Shown: positions 9,301-17,282, counted from the first letter of the stretch. The stretch: DNA of 64,000 nucleotides from Chloroflexi bacterium TSY (GCA_019217005.1 JAHBNG010000021.1:93282-157281); one strand, 5' to 3'. Notes: generated by a model not told the origin, from the sequence alone. Numbers and translations are program-made.

Positions 9301-10298
9301 GTGGCATCTGGTGGGTTGAGATCCCCTTGGGGAATTTTGACCAATGGCAGCTCTGGCACTACGATCCGGTTCTCGCGGTCATTGAGCAACATATGCAGGC
9401 GTCGGGCGAGCTCTTCCAACGCGCGAATCTGGTAACGAGCTCTGATGCAACTGATGCGCTTGCTCCAATTTTGGTTTCCGCTAAGCGGCTCGAGGATCGA
9501 ACAGACGATGGTATAGACGAACAAATAATCTCGTTGTTTCTCGATACTTTGGATCGATCTCGCCAAATCTCTCATTCAGGATTTTATCATCTTGTACTCA
9601 ATTTAGGTCAGTGGGGTGTTCGTCAGGAAAAAGCCAACACGCGTGTGGAAGAGATCCGGCAGATTTTGCCTCGCAACACATATCGAGGTCCGCTGAAAAT
9701 GACCTCAGATGGTCAACGACTTGCTTTTTTTGTCTATGATTCCTCACTACCAAGCCTAAGATCTGGATTTATCACACCACCGAATCGCCTGAAATTTTTA
9801 TCTCTAGAGTCGGATAGACTTCACACAATCGGTCGGGATGTCGATATCGGTCTACATGCAATATCGCTCTACCATGCAGAGGAATTCGAATTTCTGGCCC
9901 CCAATTTATCTTGGCGTGGCAATGAGCGATTGGTTTTTACGCGGAGTCGTTTTGCAGAGGAGGAAACCTTTGGCTTGGATCAATATGCATTGGTCGAAGT
10001 CGGGATCCCGCCAACCCAACAACTGGAAGACAAAGAGCAAGTAGATCCAGACAGAAGCGGTCAAGAAGCAATCCATGCTGAGGGATCACGTACATATCTC
10101 CTTCCTGATGAACAGGAAGTTCTCGATTTAACGGCTTGTCGTGACGGCAACCACTCTTTGCTCCTCATCCAACATCCAGATGGTACACAAGAATTGGCGC
10201 GTTGGACAGGTGATGGGCGTCCTCGACCGCTCGTTGGTCTCCCCGTTCCGCTGAACCGTACATTTGTTTGTTGGCAGGCAGCAGTTCCATCTTTGTAA
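6372..10298 (+). CDS. Very large anchored surface protein with SH3-like domain and Thr/Pro linkers
   Basis: 1308 residues. One N-terminal transmembrane helix (about 17-38) is followed by a long extracytoplasmic region. At least three linkers of TPT/TAT repeats (about 77-100, 470-505 and 560-625) separate globular parts, and a fourth lies near 715-755. Around 645-705 a bacterial SH3-like segment is visible (SNLRGGPATDYVRVALLDLGDLVEYFG ... GWIASTLVY), suggesting cell-wall or polymer binding. The C-terminal 540 residues have repeated short strands that could be a beta-propeller, but no repeat signature is certain. It overlaps no promoter and follows the upstream gene by 4 bases. Confidence 0.82.
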   Translation: MDQIDQLLKNPKRTDFLLLAAIPVLIVLILFTIFRIGVSRGRLMAERGFQTQLADSAFQAPTAVLETPPLAVVAVGPTEEPTPTHTPTFTHTPTQTTTPESVLDWAERFRKRATDGLNALSTMEFSPTRAKTLVRRIAQDQSMIFLPVSYYEFESTSWAILAIPRTQEDQPLPILFWREANDRHQIRSQLLLSILSPLEQSLQVPLAQTTVRQRGAYPHLQLGLRQGILRSDVQGRRQILLIEQPHAHPILSVYVLAQLQPASDFGAVWWSLSDPIWAIPNQNSRYELRETEATILPNIVVTSPLQASSQLLNDLAMSTLFIEQAPFAQQLVVTHWHPRLSLNLSHTSGAQISGYRLAQSEPLQTPLTVLTRILSLLQQGDVTGAGNYTTRLDLLQQAFDLELSKPATWFGFYLDENDRALFNGQVTNRLRFFDNANRSRTFNAVFEQNEIGEYQLVALQTLLTTYNRDDLITPAPPTATPLVLPTVTPTATPLPTSTPSPEPTIAVANVASLLTATVSVRPDVIDASRSVTRTVSEIAPDLSLTLTAIFAELERVNTSTLTPTATSTPTFSATPTLTSTPTATSTPTETNTPTETDTPIPTDTPSPTATNTPFGRPAVVPPIPAEQPGLVTGSVASSLSNLRGGPATDYVRVALLDLGDLVEYFGITEAGDWLLLRVRDPESPTDGTVGWIASTLVYWDSDLSVLPLYRADGSPVIPFTPSATQPPTATPLPGTPTVTPTPTPIDTPPIRDSLSVIMPPRRSAPLPALDNLLLIVAEDQTGDTTSDSIRVQTTDGEFLNLNARNALIQIWSGLFGDPDGGWVPASLDLLWPGTTLYVSVPSDSETINRGTNQDLSIQLDANLVRIAAAPEYERTKLLYFPSLAAEAKAETAMALLGSRTQPGVYLLSTSGTIQQILIDEQEVDWVSGNDNAGLLFRQAESSTALNRFSWVRTDGTGLEITAQPFHTISSVTGDALGGIWWVEIPLGNFDQWQLWHYDPVLAVIEQHMQASGELFQRANLVTSSDATDALAPILVSAKRLEDRTDDGIDEQIISLFLDTLDRSRQISHSGFYHLVLNLGQWGVRQEKANTRVEEIRQILPRNTYRGPLKMTSDGQRLAFFVYDSSLPSLRSGFITPPNRLKFLSLESDRLHTIGRDVDIGLHAISLYHAEEFEFLAPNLSWRGNERLVFTRSRFAEEETFGLDQYALVEVGIPPTQQLEDKEQVDPDRSGQEAIHAEGSRTYLLPDEQEVLDLTACRDGNHSLLLIQHPDGTQELARWTGDGRPRPLVGLPVPLNRTFVCWQAAVPSL

Positions 10299-10359
10299 AA
10301 TGGCAGTCCTCAATATCAAACTCGATTCACAATGAAATCCGGAATGTCATTGAGAGCAG

Positions 10360-10621
10360 AGACTCAGTAGATCCAAGATGTGGCTCATATCCGCGGAGGG
10401 AGCATTCTCTAATGCGGCGGTACTCGACTCGATCCGGCGTTAGAGATTACACGCAGTAGGATTTCTCAGAGGTAGAGCGTTCAAATGGCGAAAAAAGACG
10501 CAGTAGAGAATCTCGGACCATTTGGCACGCTCGAGTCTGTTTTGACTGAGAAATGCAGGATTATGTCTACTGCGTGTAATAGAGAACGCCTCCTCCACGG
10601 AAAATTGGATCTACTGAGTCT
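10360..10621. mobile_element. MITE with CAGTAGATCC ends (composite, copy 1)
   Basis: A 17-bp perfect terminal inverted repeat, AGACTCAGTAGATCCAA (10360-10376), recurs as its complement at 10605-10621. Inside, a second inverted pair TTACACGCAGTAG / CTACTGCGTGTAA (near 10446 and 10568) suggests an older related element nested within. There is no transposase frame. The right end overlaps the next MITE by five bases, giving two elements end to end. Confidence 0.7.
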
Positions 10622-10841
10622 CAGTAGATCCAAATTTGGCGTTTTTGGCGATTTTCAGTCGAGATTGCAGGGATTTTGGAGTCATTTATTCAGATTTCGG
10701 TTACAGAAAACAACCTATTTCATATCTGAAAATCGCCCAAATCTAACGCAAAAACTAGATATCGACCGGCAAATTTGTATTTATGTCAACTGTTTAGCCA
10801 GAATTCTCTCTCAAAACCTGAAATTTGGATCTACTGAGACT
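10617..10841. mobile_element. MITE-1 (CAGTAGATCC family), copy at 10.6 kb
   Basis: A 225-bp element with a 21-bp perfect terminal inverted repeat, AGTCTCAGTAGATCCAAATTT. The internal sequence (CGATTTTCAGTCGAGATTGC ... CGACCGGCAAATTTG) is repeated almost exactly at 27127-27345 (opposite orientation) and 59781-60159 (also opposite). It carries no coding capacity; the ORF across it is fortuitous. Confidence 0.88.
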
Positions 10842-10905
10842 AGAGATTAGAGATTTTCCACGCTGGCAGCCACTCTCTAATCTCAAAACTCCACACACTA
10901 TCCTG

Positions 10906-11715
10906 ATGTTTCAATTAAACCTTCCACAATGGCCAGATGAGTGGTTACACTTTGCACGCTGGCAAGACTCTCTATTTGCAGCAGGTAGCGCCATCCTGAT
11001 CCTGCTGATGATTGTTTGGTGGCAACAACAGACCCATTATTGGTTCCGCATTATCGTGAGCATCTTGTTGGCTTCCATTCTTCTCTGCATCGGTAGCTAC
11101 TATATATTTGTTGTGCCCCCTAATTCAGTCGGTTGTTCGGAAATATGTGTTGGTTGGCGGGGGTATCCGCATCCTGTTGCTCTCTTTGACATTGATCATA
11201 GGAGCAAGGTCTATCCGATTGATTTTGGGCTTAACTTGTTGATCATCTGGTTCATCTTTCTGGGAATGAGTGTTATGTGGCGTATAGCAGGCATTGCAAT
11301 CCAATGGTCAAGCCGTTCATTTCGTACACAATTAGCCTTTATTTTTTCCCTTTGTATTATTCCCTGGGCCATTATGCCGCGTATTCTTGAACCACCTCAA
11401 CCGCTGGCACAAGGTGAAGCACAGCGGATTGCCAATAACGCCCAGCGCGCGGCTGAGTTCACCTATAATGTGACGGGGTTCTGGATTCATAGGTTGGCGC
11501 TGGAAGATATCCAACAGAGCGTTCCAGACAATTCCGCTGAAACAATATTCGATACAGATAACCCTGCCCATCAAGTCTGCCTGCGTGGATACACATACTT
11601 TTATGTTCCCTGGCGACGTTACCGCATCGTTCTGGATGCAACGGGCGTCACAGCGCTCGATTTGACAGAAGTTGGATTAGATGGGTCATGTTGGGAAAAG
11701 GAGACTCTGGAGTAG
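10906..11715 (+). CDS. Hypothetical membrane protein
   Basis: About 269 residues from the ATG at 10906 (MFQLNLPQW). The frame is open further upstream, but that part runs into the MITE, so ATG 10906 is preferred. Four hydrophobic helices are visible (SAILILLMIVWW, IIVSILLASILLCIGSYYIF, LLIIWFIFLGMSVMW, LAFIFSLCIIPWAI), followed by a polar C-terminal domain of about 100 residues with Cys pairs (VCLRG, GSCWE). No family is recognised. Any native promoter may have been displaced by the MITE that ends 64 bases upstream. Confidence 0.68.
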   Translation: MFQLNLPQWPDEWLHFARWQDSLFAAGSAILILLMIVWWQQQTHYWFRIIVSILLASILLCIGSYYIFVVPPNSVGCSEICVGWRGYPHPVALFDIDHRSKVYPIDFGLNLLIIWFIFLGMSVMWRIAGIAIQWSSRSFRTQLAFIFSLCIIPWAIMPRILEPPQPLAQGEAQRIANNAQRAAEFTYNVTGFWIHRLALEDIQQSVPDNSAETIFDTDNPAHQVCLRGYTYFYVPWRRYRIVLDATGVTALDLTEVGLDGSCWEKETLE

Positions 11716-11767
11716 GAAAACTTATCGGACACCTCATATAACCCGTCTAAGGCTTTTCCAACAATTA

Positions 11768-11848
11768 AAATCCCTAATTTGATCTGGAAAAGCGCAAGCC
11801 ATTCCAGAGAAATCGACTTGGCAAATTAGGGATTTATTTCTCTGGAAT
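11768..11848 (+). other. Interleaved inverted repeats (possible RNA pseudoknot or switch)
   Basis: Two perfect inverted repeats alternate in the order a-b-a'-b'. The 14-bp pair is 11768-11781 with 11822-11835, and the 13-bp pair is 11801-11813 with 11836-11848. In addition TCTGGAA at 11783-11789 can pair with 11802-11808, competing with the 13-bp stem. A further imperfect stem lies at about 11855-11896. The block lies in the 900-base gap between the membrane protein and the first sigma gene. Confidence 0.5.
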
Positions 11849-12013
11849 AGCCTAAGAGCAAACGAGTGTAGTACAGCATTCGCTCGTCTTGCTCTGGGCT
11901 CCTATTTAAGATCCCACAATTCCTTTCGCCCAAATCCCGCATCCAGCATAAAATAATTAGACAGCGGTATCTAAAGTGAAATGCGTCCGAATTTATCCTC
12001 AATTTGAAATCGG

Positions 12014-12060
12014 TGAAAAAAATGTGTAAAGTTTGAGCAGATACGGGAATTAGTATACTG
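12014..12060 (+). promoter_or_regulatory. Shared bipartite sigma-gene upstream element, copy 1
   Basis: An A7 tract is followed by TGTGTAAAG (12023-12031) and CGGGAATTAGTA (12044-12055), with 21 bases between the two box starts. The same arrangement precedes the two other sigma paralogs. Here the coding start is 584 bases downstream, across a hairpin and a tandem repeat. TATACT at 12054-12059 overlaps and could be a housekeeping -10. Confidence 0.65.
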
Positions 12061-12065
12061 GAGCC

Positions 12066-12144
12066 GTTGACATTTGACAGCTCTCCTCAGAGCAATCATC
12101 GTGCAGAACGGCCAACACTCTGAGAGCGCACGCTAAATGTCAAC
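12066..12144 (+). other. Large inverted repeat just after the sigma-gene upstream element
   Basis: GTTGACATTT (12066-12075) pairs with AAATGTCAAC (12135-12144), and GCTCTC (12080-12085) with GAGAGC (12122-12127), forming a long hairpin right where a transcript from the upstream element would begin. It may be a leader structure or the ends of a small inserted element. From here to 12440 I see no convincing gene. Confidence 0.45.
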
Positions 12145-12440
12145 AGAACCTAATAAAGAAGCCACTTAAACTTCTTACATTCATTCCAAAATTGTTCAGA
12201 CTAAAAGTCGTTATGAATGTACGAAGGTAAGCATTCAGCTAGTCAGCCATCAGCTCGGCACGTCCCTGTATTGTTCTATGACATCGGCACCTCTAGAAAT
12301 CGGCTCCATCGCGACCACCTGCAGGCGCTGCTTCAGGAGAGTCACAGGCCAAATGAGGGGCGCGAACAAACCGAACAGCTCAGGTGTCGATCTCATAAAA
12401 CAGTACACTTCCCTGTCGAGACAAGCTGCTTAAAGGTGTC

Positions 12441-12591
12441 AAGCTGATAGCTGAAATGCCGATAAGCTGATAGCTAAAATGCTGATAAGCTGATAAGCTG
12501 ATAGCTAAAATGCTGATAAGCTGATAAGCTGATAGCTAAAATGCTGATAAGCTGATAAGCTGATAGCTAAAATGCTGATAAGCTGATAATT
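12441..12591. repeat. 31-bp tandem repeat built from an 8-bp unit
   Basis: Three exact 31-base units (12481-12511, 12512-12542, 12543-12573) of the form GCTGATAA GCTGATAA GCTGATAG CTAAAAT are flanked by partial, diverged units from 12441 and up to 12591. The array ends 47 bases before the sigma gene start. There are no spacers, so it is not a CRISPR array. Confidence 0.9.
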
Positions 12592-12638
12592 GAATAAAAG
12601 CTTATTGCCGTGACTGCTGCAAAAAACGAGAGGCGCAC

Positions 12639-13793
12639 ATGAATGCTATTCATACTGAACACGTAAACACATTTGAAAGCTTGGTGGCCAACGAACGAAC
12701 CAATCTACTGCGCTTTTGTACCCACTTGACCGGTTCTGTGCAAGCGGCCGAAGATCTAACCCAAGAGACATTGCTAACTGCTTGGCGTCGGCGAGATATA
12801 GTGACGGATGTAGATGGCCTACCTCATTGGCTCAAGGCCATTGCACGCAATGTCTGTCGCCACTGGCATCGCAGTCGAATGCGGCAGAGCAAACATCTCT
12901 TTACATCGGATCAGCACGATAGCCAAGGTCCAGATAGAGAATTCGACATGGTCGATGACTTTGATCTAGACGCAGAGCTGGAGCATTGTGAACTGGTTAC
13001 GTTATTGGATCGGGCGATGGCTCAACTACCGCCCGAAACGCGTAGTTTGCTCGTTCAGCACTACATCGAAGAACGCCCACATGCTGAAATCGCCACACAA
13101 AGTGGATTGAGTACGAGTGCCGTAGGTGTGCGGCTGCACCGTGGCAAGCAAGCGCTGCGGCAAGCGTTGGTCACCGATTTCCGGGATGATGCAATCTCCT
13201 ATGGTCTCGTGCGTGCTCGTGACGCGGATTGGGTCGAGACACGCATGTGGTGCTTCCGATGTGGTCAGCACCAACTCCAAGCGCGCTTTACTCCTGCTGA
13301 AAACCGTCTCTGTTTGCGTTGCCCAGGCTGTTGCGACATTCATGATGAAGATAGCAGGCTGAGCGATTCACACATTGATGGACTTCAGAAAATCAAAGCA
13401 TTTAAGCCTGCATTTTCACGGGTATTAGACTTTGTTCATACCATTTATTTCGAACAGGCAGAGGCAGGCCGTACCACTTGCCCCCAATGTGGACACTCCA
13501 CTCCACTTCGCTATGGTCCACTGCCGGAGAGGTTTGGCTCCCATGATGCCGTCTATGTGTTGTGTGATCGGTGTGAGGATGGAACCTTGGATTCCTGGCA
13601 CTATCTCGCACTCTCTCTGCCACAAGTACGCCAATTCTGGCGCAAGCACCCACGAATGGCCGAATTGCCCGATCGGCAAGTAGAAATTGCCAATAGCCCT
13701 GCTGTACTCACTGGTTTTGAAAGCGTGACTGACGGAACTAAGATCGAAGTTGCGTTCTCCACAAACACATTTGAAGTGATTGATATTAATTAA
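12639..13793 (+). CDS. ECF-type RNA polymerase sigma factor with C-terminal zinc ribbons (paralog 1)
   Basis: 384 residues. Sigma region 2 is at about 17-80 (NLLRFCTHLTG, AEDLTQETLLTAWRRRD) and region 4 at about 120-175 (LPPETRSLLVQHYIEE, then the helix-turn-helix GLSTSAVGVRLHRGKQAL). An acidic linker, DDFDLDAELE, joins them. The C-terminal 180 residues are not part of a normal ECF factor: they hold four Cys pairs (C205/C208, C225/C228, C281/C284, C309/C312), which read as two zinc ribbons, followed by a short alpha/beta tail. ECF factors recruit RNA polymerase to dedicated promoters; the extension may sense a signal in place of an anti-sigma factor (inference). Two close paralogs lie downstream. 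Confidence 0.88.
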   Translation: MNAIHTEHVNTFESLVANERTNLLRFCTHLTGSVQAAEDLTQETLLTAWRRRDIVTDVDGLPHWLKAIARNVCRHWHRSRMRQSKHLFTSDQHDSQGPDREFDMVDDFDLDAELEHCELVTLLDRAMAQLPPETRSLLVQHYIEERPHAEIATQSGLSTSAVGVRLHRGKQALRQALVTDFRDDAISYGLVRARDADWVETRMWCFRCGQHQLQARFTPAENRLCLRCPGCCDIHDEDSRLSDSHIDGLQKIKAFKPAFSRVLDFVHTIYFEQAEAGRTTCPQCGHSTPLRYGPLPERFGSHDAVYVLCDRCEDGTLDSWHYLALSLPQVRQFWRKHPRMAELPDRQVEIANSPAVLTGFESVTDGTKIEVAFSTNTFEVIDIN

Positions 13794-13890
13794 CCAGTAG
13801 GATCACCCCATAGTATACAACGAATCGCCAGCACTTCCGCGCCATGCCGGGTGTTACTCGTTACGCGCCCACGAATTCAGACCATTCAAA

Positions 13891-14009
13891 AAATTAGACA
13901 TGATAGGGATTGAAAAATAGGACACGGATTTTCAGGATGAACACGGATTATCCCAGAGTCAATCCATGAAATCTGTGTTTATCCGTGTCCCATCTTCTGA
14001 ATCTAATTT
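13891..14009. repeat. Intergenic palindromic repeat (ACACGGAT type)
   Basis: Outer arms AAATTAGA (13891-13898) and TCTAATTT (14002-14009) enclose GGACACGGAT (13920-13929) and ATCCGTGTCC (13981-13990), plus further copies of ACACGGAT inside. This imperfect long palindrome is probably a REP-like or MITE-like intergenic element. The region from 13794 to 14081 contains nothing else recognisable except the hairpin at 14014. Confidence 0.65.
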
Positions 14010-14013
14010 CTTG

Positions 14014-14037
14014 GGCTCACCCCAACCTGGGTGAGCC
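14014..14037 (+). other. 9-bp GC-rich hairpin before the HEAT-repeat gene
   Basis: GGCTCACCC (14014-14022) pairs with GGGTGAGCC (14029-14037) around a 6-base loop. No T run follows. The GTG at 14031 that could extend the downstream gene lies inside this stem, which argues for the later ATG start. Confidence 0.6.
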
Positions 14038-14081
14038 AGAACCAAAATGCAATCCATTCACTGCAAATGGGAGATCATCTT

Positions 14082-16127
14082 ATGACAAATTTACAGACAC
14101 CAGATACACAACAGATTGCAACACTGAAACAGTCTCTGAACGCATCTGATCAATCGATCCGTTTAAATGCTGCCCTGGATTTAGCGAAATTGGGGGATGC
14201 CGACAGCATTCCCGCCTTGATCGAAGGCTTCCAGGCTGACAACCTGGTCACTCGCCTCTTTCACGCCGGGGAGGCTTTAACAGAATTGGGGGATGTTGCC
14301 GTTCCCGCGCTGACTGCTGCACTGGATGCCGACCATGAAACAGTACGCGTGGATGCGGCCTATACGCTCTGGAAAATCGACTCTACACGGATAAATGAAC
14401 TCTTGCCCGTGGCTATCGAGACCTTGCGCAGTTGGGATCCCACTTTGACGATGGATGAGCAAATGCGTACACCACTGCTCGACGCAGCTATCCTGATTGG
14501 AGAAATGGGGGTCAATGCCAGTGAGGCGATTCCCGTTCTCACCACAATGTTACAGACACCCATACGGTGCGATGACCCGCAAGCCTGGGTTGGCGATCCA
14601 CGGCCATTCCTCGCTCTGCTGATGACCCAGGTTGCAGATTCGTCTGATCAGGTGGTTGATGCACTCATCGAAGCCCTGGTCGCTCCAGACGCTTCACTGC
14701 GCTGGGGTGCAGCCCGTGCCTTGGGGGAGCTGGGATTCGCTACCACACAGGCCGTTCCCGCGCTCACATCTCGGCTGACTGATGAGCAGGAGGTTGAGGC
14801 CGTCCGTGTGGAAGCGGCTTACTCGTTGGCAGTGATGGGCGATCCTGTGGAGGAAACGCTCCCCGCGCTCATACAGGCAGTCGGGAGTCAGGATTGGTGG
14901 GTACGCGCCTTTGTCGCCCGCATTCTTGGCGAAATGGGGTCACCACTCGAGCATGTGGAGGATGCTGAAGAGACAGACTGGCTCGACCGCGCCTTTTATG
15001 CACAGCGTACTGTCCGTCGAGTTGCACAACCAGAAATGCATATTGTGCCCGTCTTAGCGAGAGCGATGGCCGATCGTGACTACAATGTGCGTCGGAATGC
15101 TGTCTATGCACTCTCTCTGATTGGTGCGCGTGCAACGGAGGCCATTCCCCTGCTGATGAAGGCAATGCGCAGTCGTGACGTTGGTCCACTTGCCGCAGAG
15201 GCAATTGCCCAAGTGGGAGAAGCATCTCTGCCGGCATTGTTGCAAGCACTGGATGAAGGGGATGATCTAACCCGTCGTCGTGCCGCCTATGCCCTGCACC
15301 TGATTGACACCCCCGATGCGCAGGATGCGGTCAACCTGGCGCGTAAGAGAGGGGTCGAGCCCCTTCAACCGGCCTACCATCACTTTTATCTGCCGTGTGT
15401 TGTCTCTTTTGATGCCGCCAAAGAGGGCGCATTTGAAGCCCTCTATGCGGAGACTATCGCGCGTGGGCCAGGGAGCGAAGTCGTGTACACGCTGCCCTAT
15501 CCCAAGCATGAGTTTTTGCACTATTTGGTTGCATACAAAGGATTGCTGATGCACGGCAGCGGCGTGCCTGATTTGGAGGTACTGCGCCCCTTGCGTGAAT
15601 CGACTGATGCCAGCGAACAGGGCAACGTGAGTGGCATATATGCGGACAAGGGCTATATGCGCCCCATCTACTTTGCTGTGGTTCACCGCGATCGCTGCTT
15701 TGGGCTACACAGTGGTCTCTTTAATCTGGATGAAGATGGTACAGTTGTCTTTGATCAAGATCAGGGTCTGGCTCGCCGCTACTATAAACTTACGATTGGC
15801 ATCACGGGTCTGCGTCGAAATCCTTGGCGCGACGGCGCGGTCTATGCACTTTCGCCTGACACATTCGAGTATTGGGATAGTAAGTATTGGAGTGAGTGGA
15901 CCAGCCGTACGCCCGTACAACCGGTTCTGCGCTTGGCGGTTACACCAGACGATCTACCTTTAAAAGATGATCTGTGGGGTACTGACTTTCGTATGATCGC
16001 CTATGGAACGTGGGTCGAACCAAAAGAAGATGCCTTTCCATTCCTCAAGGATGTACGCGCCACGCCCTTTCATCCTTCTGGACAACCACCGTGGGTGCGC
16101 CAGATGGAAGGGCAATCCAATTCTTGA
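14082..16127 (+). CDS. HEAT-repeat protein with a conserved-looking C-terminal domain
   Basis: 681 residues from ATG 14082, preceded by GGGAGA at 8 bases. From about 15 to 430 there are roughly ten HEAT/PBS-lyase-type helical repeats (typical units: AVPALTAALDADHETVRVDAAYTLWKI; ALRWGAARALGELG). Residues of about 440-681 form a separate domain: LLMHGSGVPDLEVLRP, GIYADKGYMRPIYFAVVHRD, FGLHSGLFN and GAVYALSPDTFEYWD. The order of HGS and Y-A-x-x motifs recalls the ADP-ribosyltransferase-like 'HGS' folds, but this is a weak resemblance. HEAT solenoids usually bind proteins. It sits between two zinc-ribbon sigma genes on the same strand and could be under their control. Confidence 0.78.
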   Translation: MTNLQTPDTQQIATLKQSLNASDQSIRLNAALDLAKLGDADSIPALIEGFQADNLVTRLFHAGEALTELGDVAVPALTAALDADHETVRVDAAYTLWKIDSTRINELLPVAIETLRSWDPTLTMDEQMRTPLLDAAILIGEMGVNASEAIPVLTTMLQTPIRCDDPQAWVGDPRPFLALLMTQVADSSDQVVDALIEALVAPDASLRWGAARALGELGFATTQAVPALTSRLTDEQEVEAVRVEAAYSLAVMGDPVEETLPALIQAVGSQDWWVRAFVARILGEMGSPLEHVEDAEETDWLDRAFYAQRTVRRVAQPEMHIVPVLARAMADRDYNVRRNAVYALSLIGARATEAIPLLMKAMRSRDVGPLAAEAIAQVGEASLPALLQALDEGDDLTRRRAAYALHLIDTPDAQDAVNLARKRGVEPLQPAYHHFYLPCVVSFDAAKEGAFEALYAETIARGPGSEVVYTLPYPKHEFLHYLVAYKGLLMHGSGVPDLEVLRPLRESTDASEQGNVSGIYADKGYMRPIYFAVVHRDRCFGLHSGLFNLDEDGTVVFDQDQGLARRYYKLTIGITGLRRNPWRDGAVYALSPDTFEYWDSKYWSEWTSRTPVQPVLRLAVTPDDLPLKDDLWGTDFRMIAYGTWVEPKEDAFPFLKDVRATPFHPSGQPPWVRQMEGQSNS

Positions 16128-16208
16128 ACGATCCACAGATGGACGGGATTGACTGGATTTTCCTCTTTCTAATCCTGTTTATCCTGTCAATCTGTGGATC
16201 GTTATTTT
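16127..16208 (+). terminator. Long palindrome with T run after the HEAT-repeat gene
   Basis: AACGATCCACAGAT (16127-16140) pairs exactly with ATCTGTGGATCGTT (16190-16203), then ATTTTT follows. The loop contains GGATT/AATCC-rich sequence of the widespread intergenic 'AATCCTGTTTATCCTGTC' type. It may be a repeat that has been co-opted as a terminator. Confidence 0.6.
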
Positions 16209-16344
16209 TCTGGAATCGCCTATATGTCCAAGTTTTTGAATTCCGACACCGCTCTCTATGTCTTAAAGCCTCAGGTAAGATGCGTTGCCAATGACGTTTG
16301 GATCCTCCTCGGAAGATTCCTCATCCGTCGTATTGTGAAACCCA

Positions 16345-16390
16345 AGAAAAAAATGTGTAAAGTTTTGGCAGTAGCGGACATTAGTAAAAT
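16345..16390 (+). promoter_or_regulatory. Shared bipartite sigma-gene upstream element, copy 2
   Basis: An A7 tract, TGTGTAAAG (16354-16362) and CGGACATTAGTA (16375-16386) have a 21-base offset between box starts, identical to copies 1 and 3. The coding start lies 51 bases after the second box, a normal promoter distance. Confidence 0.75.
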
Positions 16391-16436
16391 AGTGTATGCT
16401 ATTGAGCGGTATTCTTATGGGAAAAAAGGATTCGCA

Positions 16437-17282
16437 ATGGAAGCCACAAACACCGAATTTCTAACCTCATTTGAGACAGTGGTTGCCAACGAACGGACAA
16501 ACCTCCTGCGCTTCTGCACTCACCTCACTGGCTCCTCGCAAGCGGCAGAGGATTTGACTCAGGAGACGCTGTTAACGGCCTGGCGGCGACGCAATACGAC
16601 GACCAACCTTGATGGCTTATCTCATTGGCTCAAAGCAATTGCGCGCAACGTCTGTCGCAACTGGCAAAGGAGCCAAGCGCGTCAGTACAAACATTTGTCG
16701 CTCGTTGAGCCACATGCTACTCAAAAGCCACATGCCGAGTTCGAGCTGGCAGACGATTTCGATCTGGACATTGAACTCGAGCGGAGTGAGCTTGCAACGC
16801 TGTTGGATCGGGCAATGGATTTGCTGCCAGAACAAACGCGTGGATTGTTGGTTCAACACTATATCGAAGAACTCCCCCAAGCCGAATTGGCTGCGCGGGC
16901 TGGTTTAAGTACCGGCGCAGTCGGTGTGCTTCTCCATCGTGGAAAGCTGGCACTTCGCAAAGCATTGATCAACGACTTTCGGGAGGATGCTGTGGCGCAT
17001 GGTTTGGTCATGCCCAGCGACGTTGAGTGGGTCGAAACACGGATCTGGTGCATGCGTTGTGGTCAACACAGGCTACAGGGACATTTCGATCATGCCAAAA
17101 ATTTCCTGCATTTGCGTTGCTCAAGCTGTTGTGAGCGCTCCGTTTATGCCGGTACAATTACCTATACCCATAGTACTGAACTACAAGGCGTCAAGGCATT
17201 TAAACCAGCATTATCACGCTTGTTGAGTTGGGATTACATGTATGGTTTTGGGGGTGGTTCAAAATTAGGTTTACACTTTTGA
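16437..17282 (+). pseudogene. ECF-type sigma factor paralog 2, 3' end cut off by a MITE
   Basis: Starts at ATG 16437 (MEATNTEFLTSFETVVANERTN), close to paralog 1 throughout: region 2 with AEDLTQETLLTAWRRRN, acidic linker DDFDLDIELE, region 4 with AELAARAGLSTGAVGVLLHRGK. The first zinc ribbon (CMRCGQHRLQGHF ... LRCSSCC) is present. After LSRLLSWDYMYGF the frame enters the MITE at about 17251 and stops at 17282, so about 110 residues including the second Cys quartet are missing. The sigma core is intact and the protein could still be made. The frame is open upstream to 16194, but the shared element marks that part as non-coding. Confidence 0.85.

Noticed and set aside
10485..10850. 121-aa open frame on the plus strand
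   Set aside because: It runs through the MITE-1 interior and both MITE ends; the same frame reappears wherever the MITE is copied, including minus-strand 27082-27399.
12441..12591. Tandem array considered as a CRISPR array
   Set aside because: The 31-base units follow each other directly with no unique spacers, and no cas gene is present.
16194..16436. N-terminal extension of sigma paralog 2
   Set aside because: The extension covers the shared upstream element and a terminator palindrome, and has no similarity to the other paralogs.
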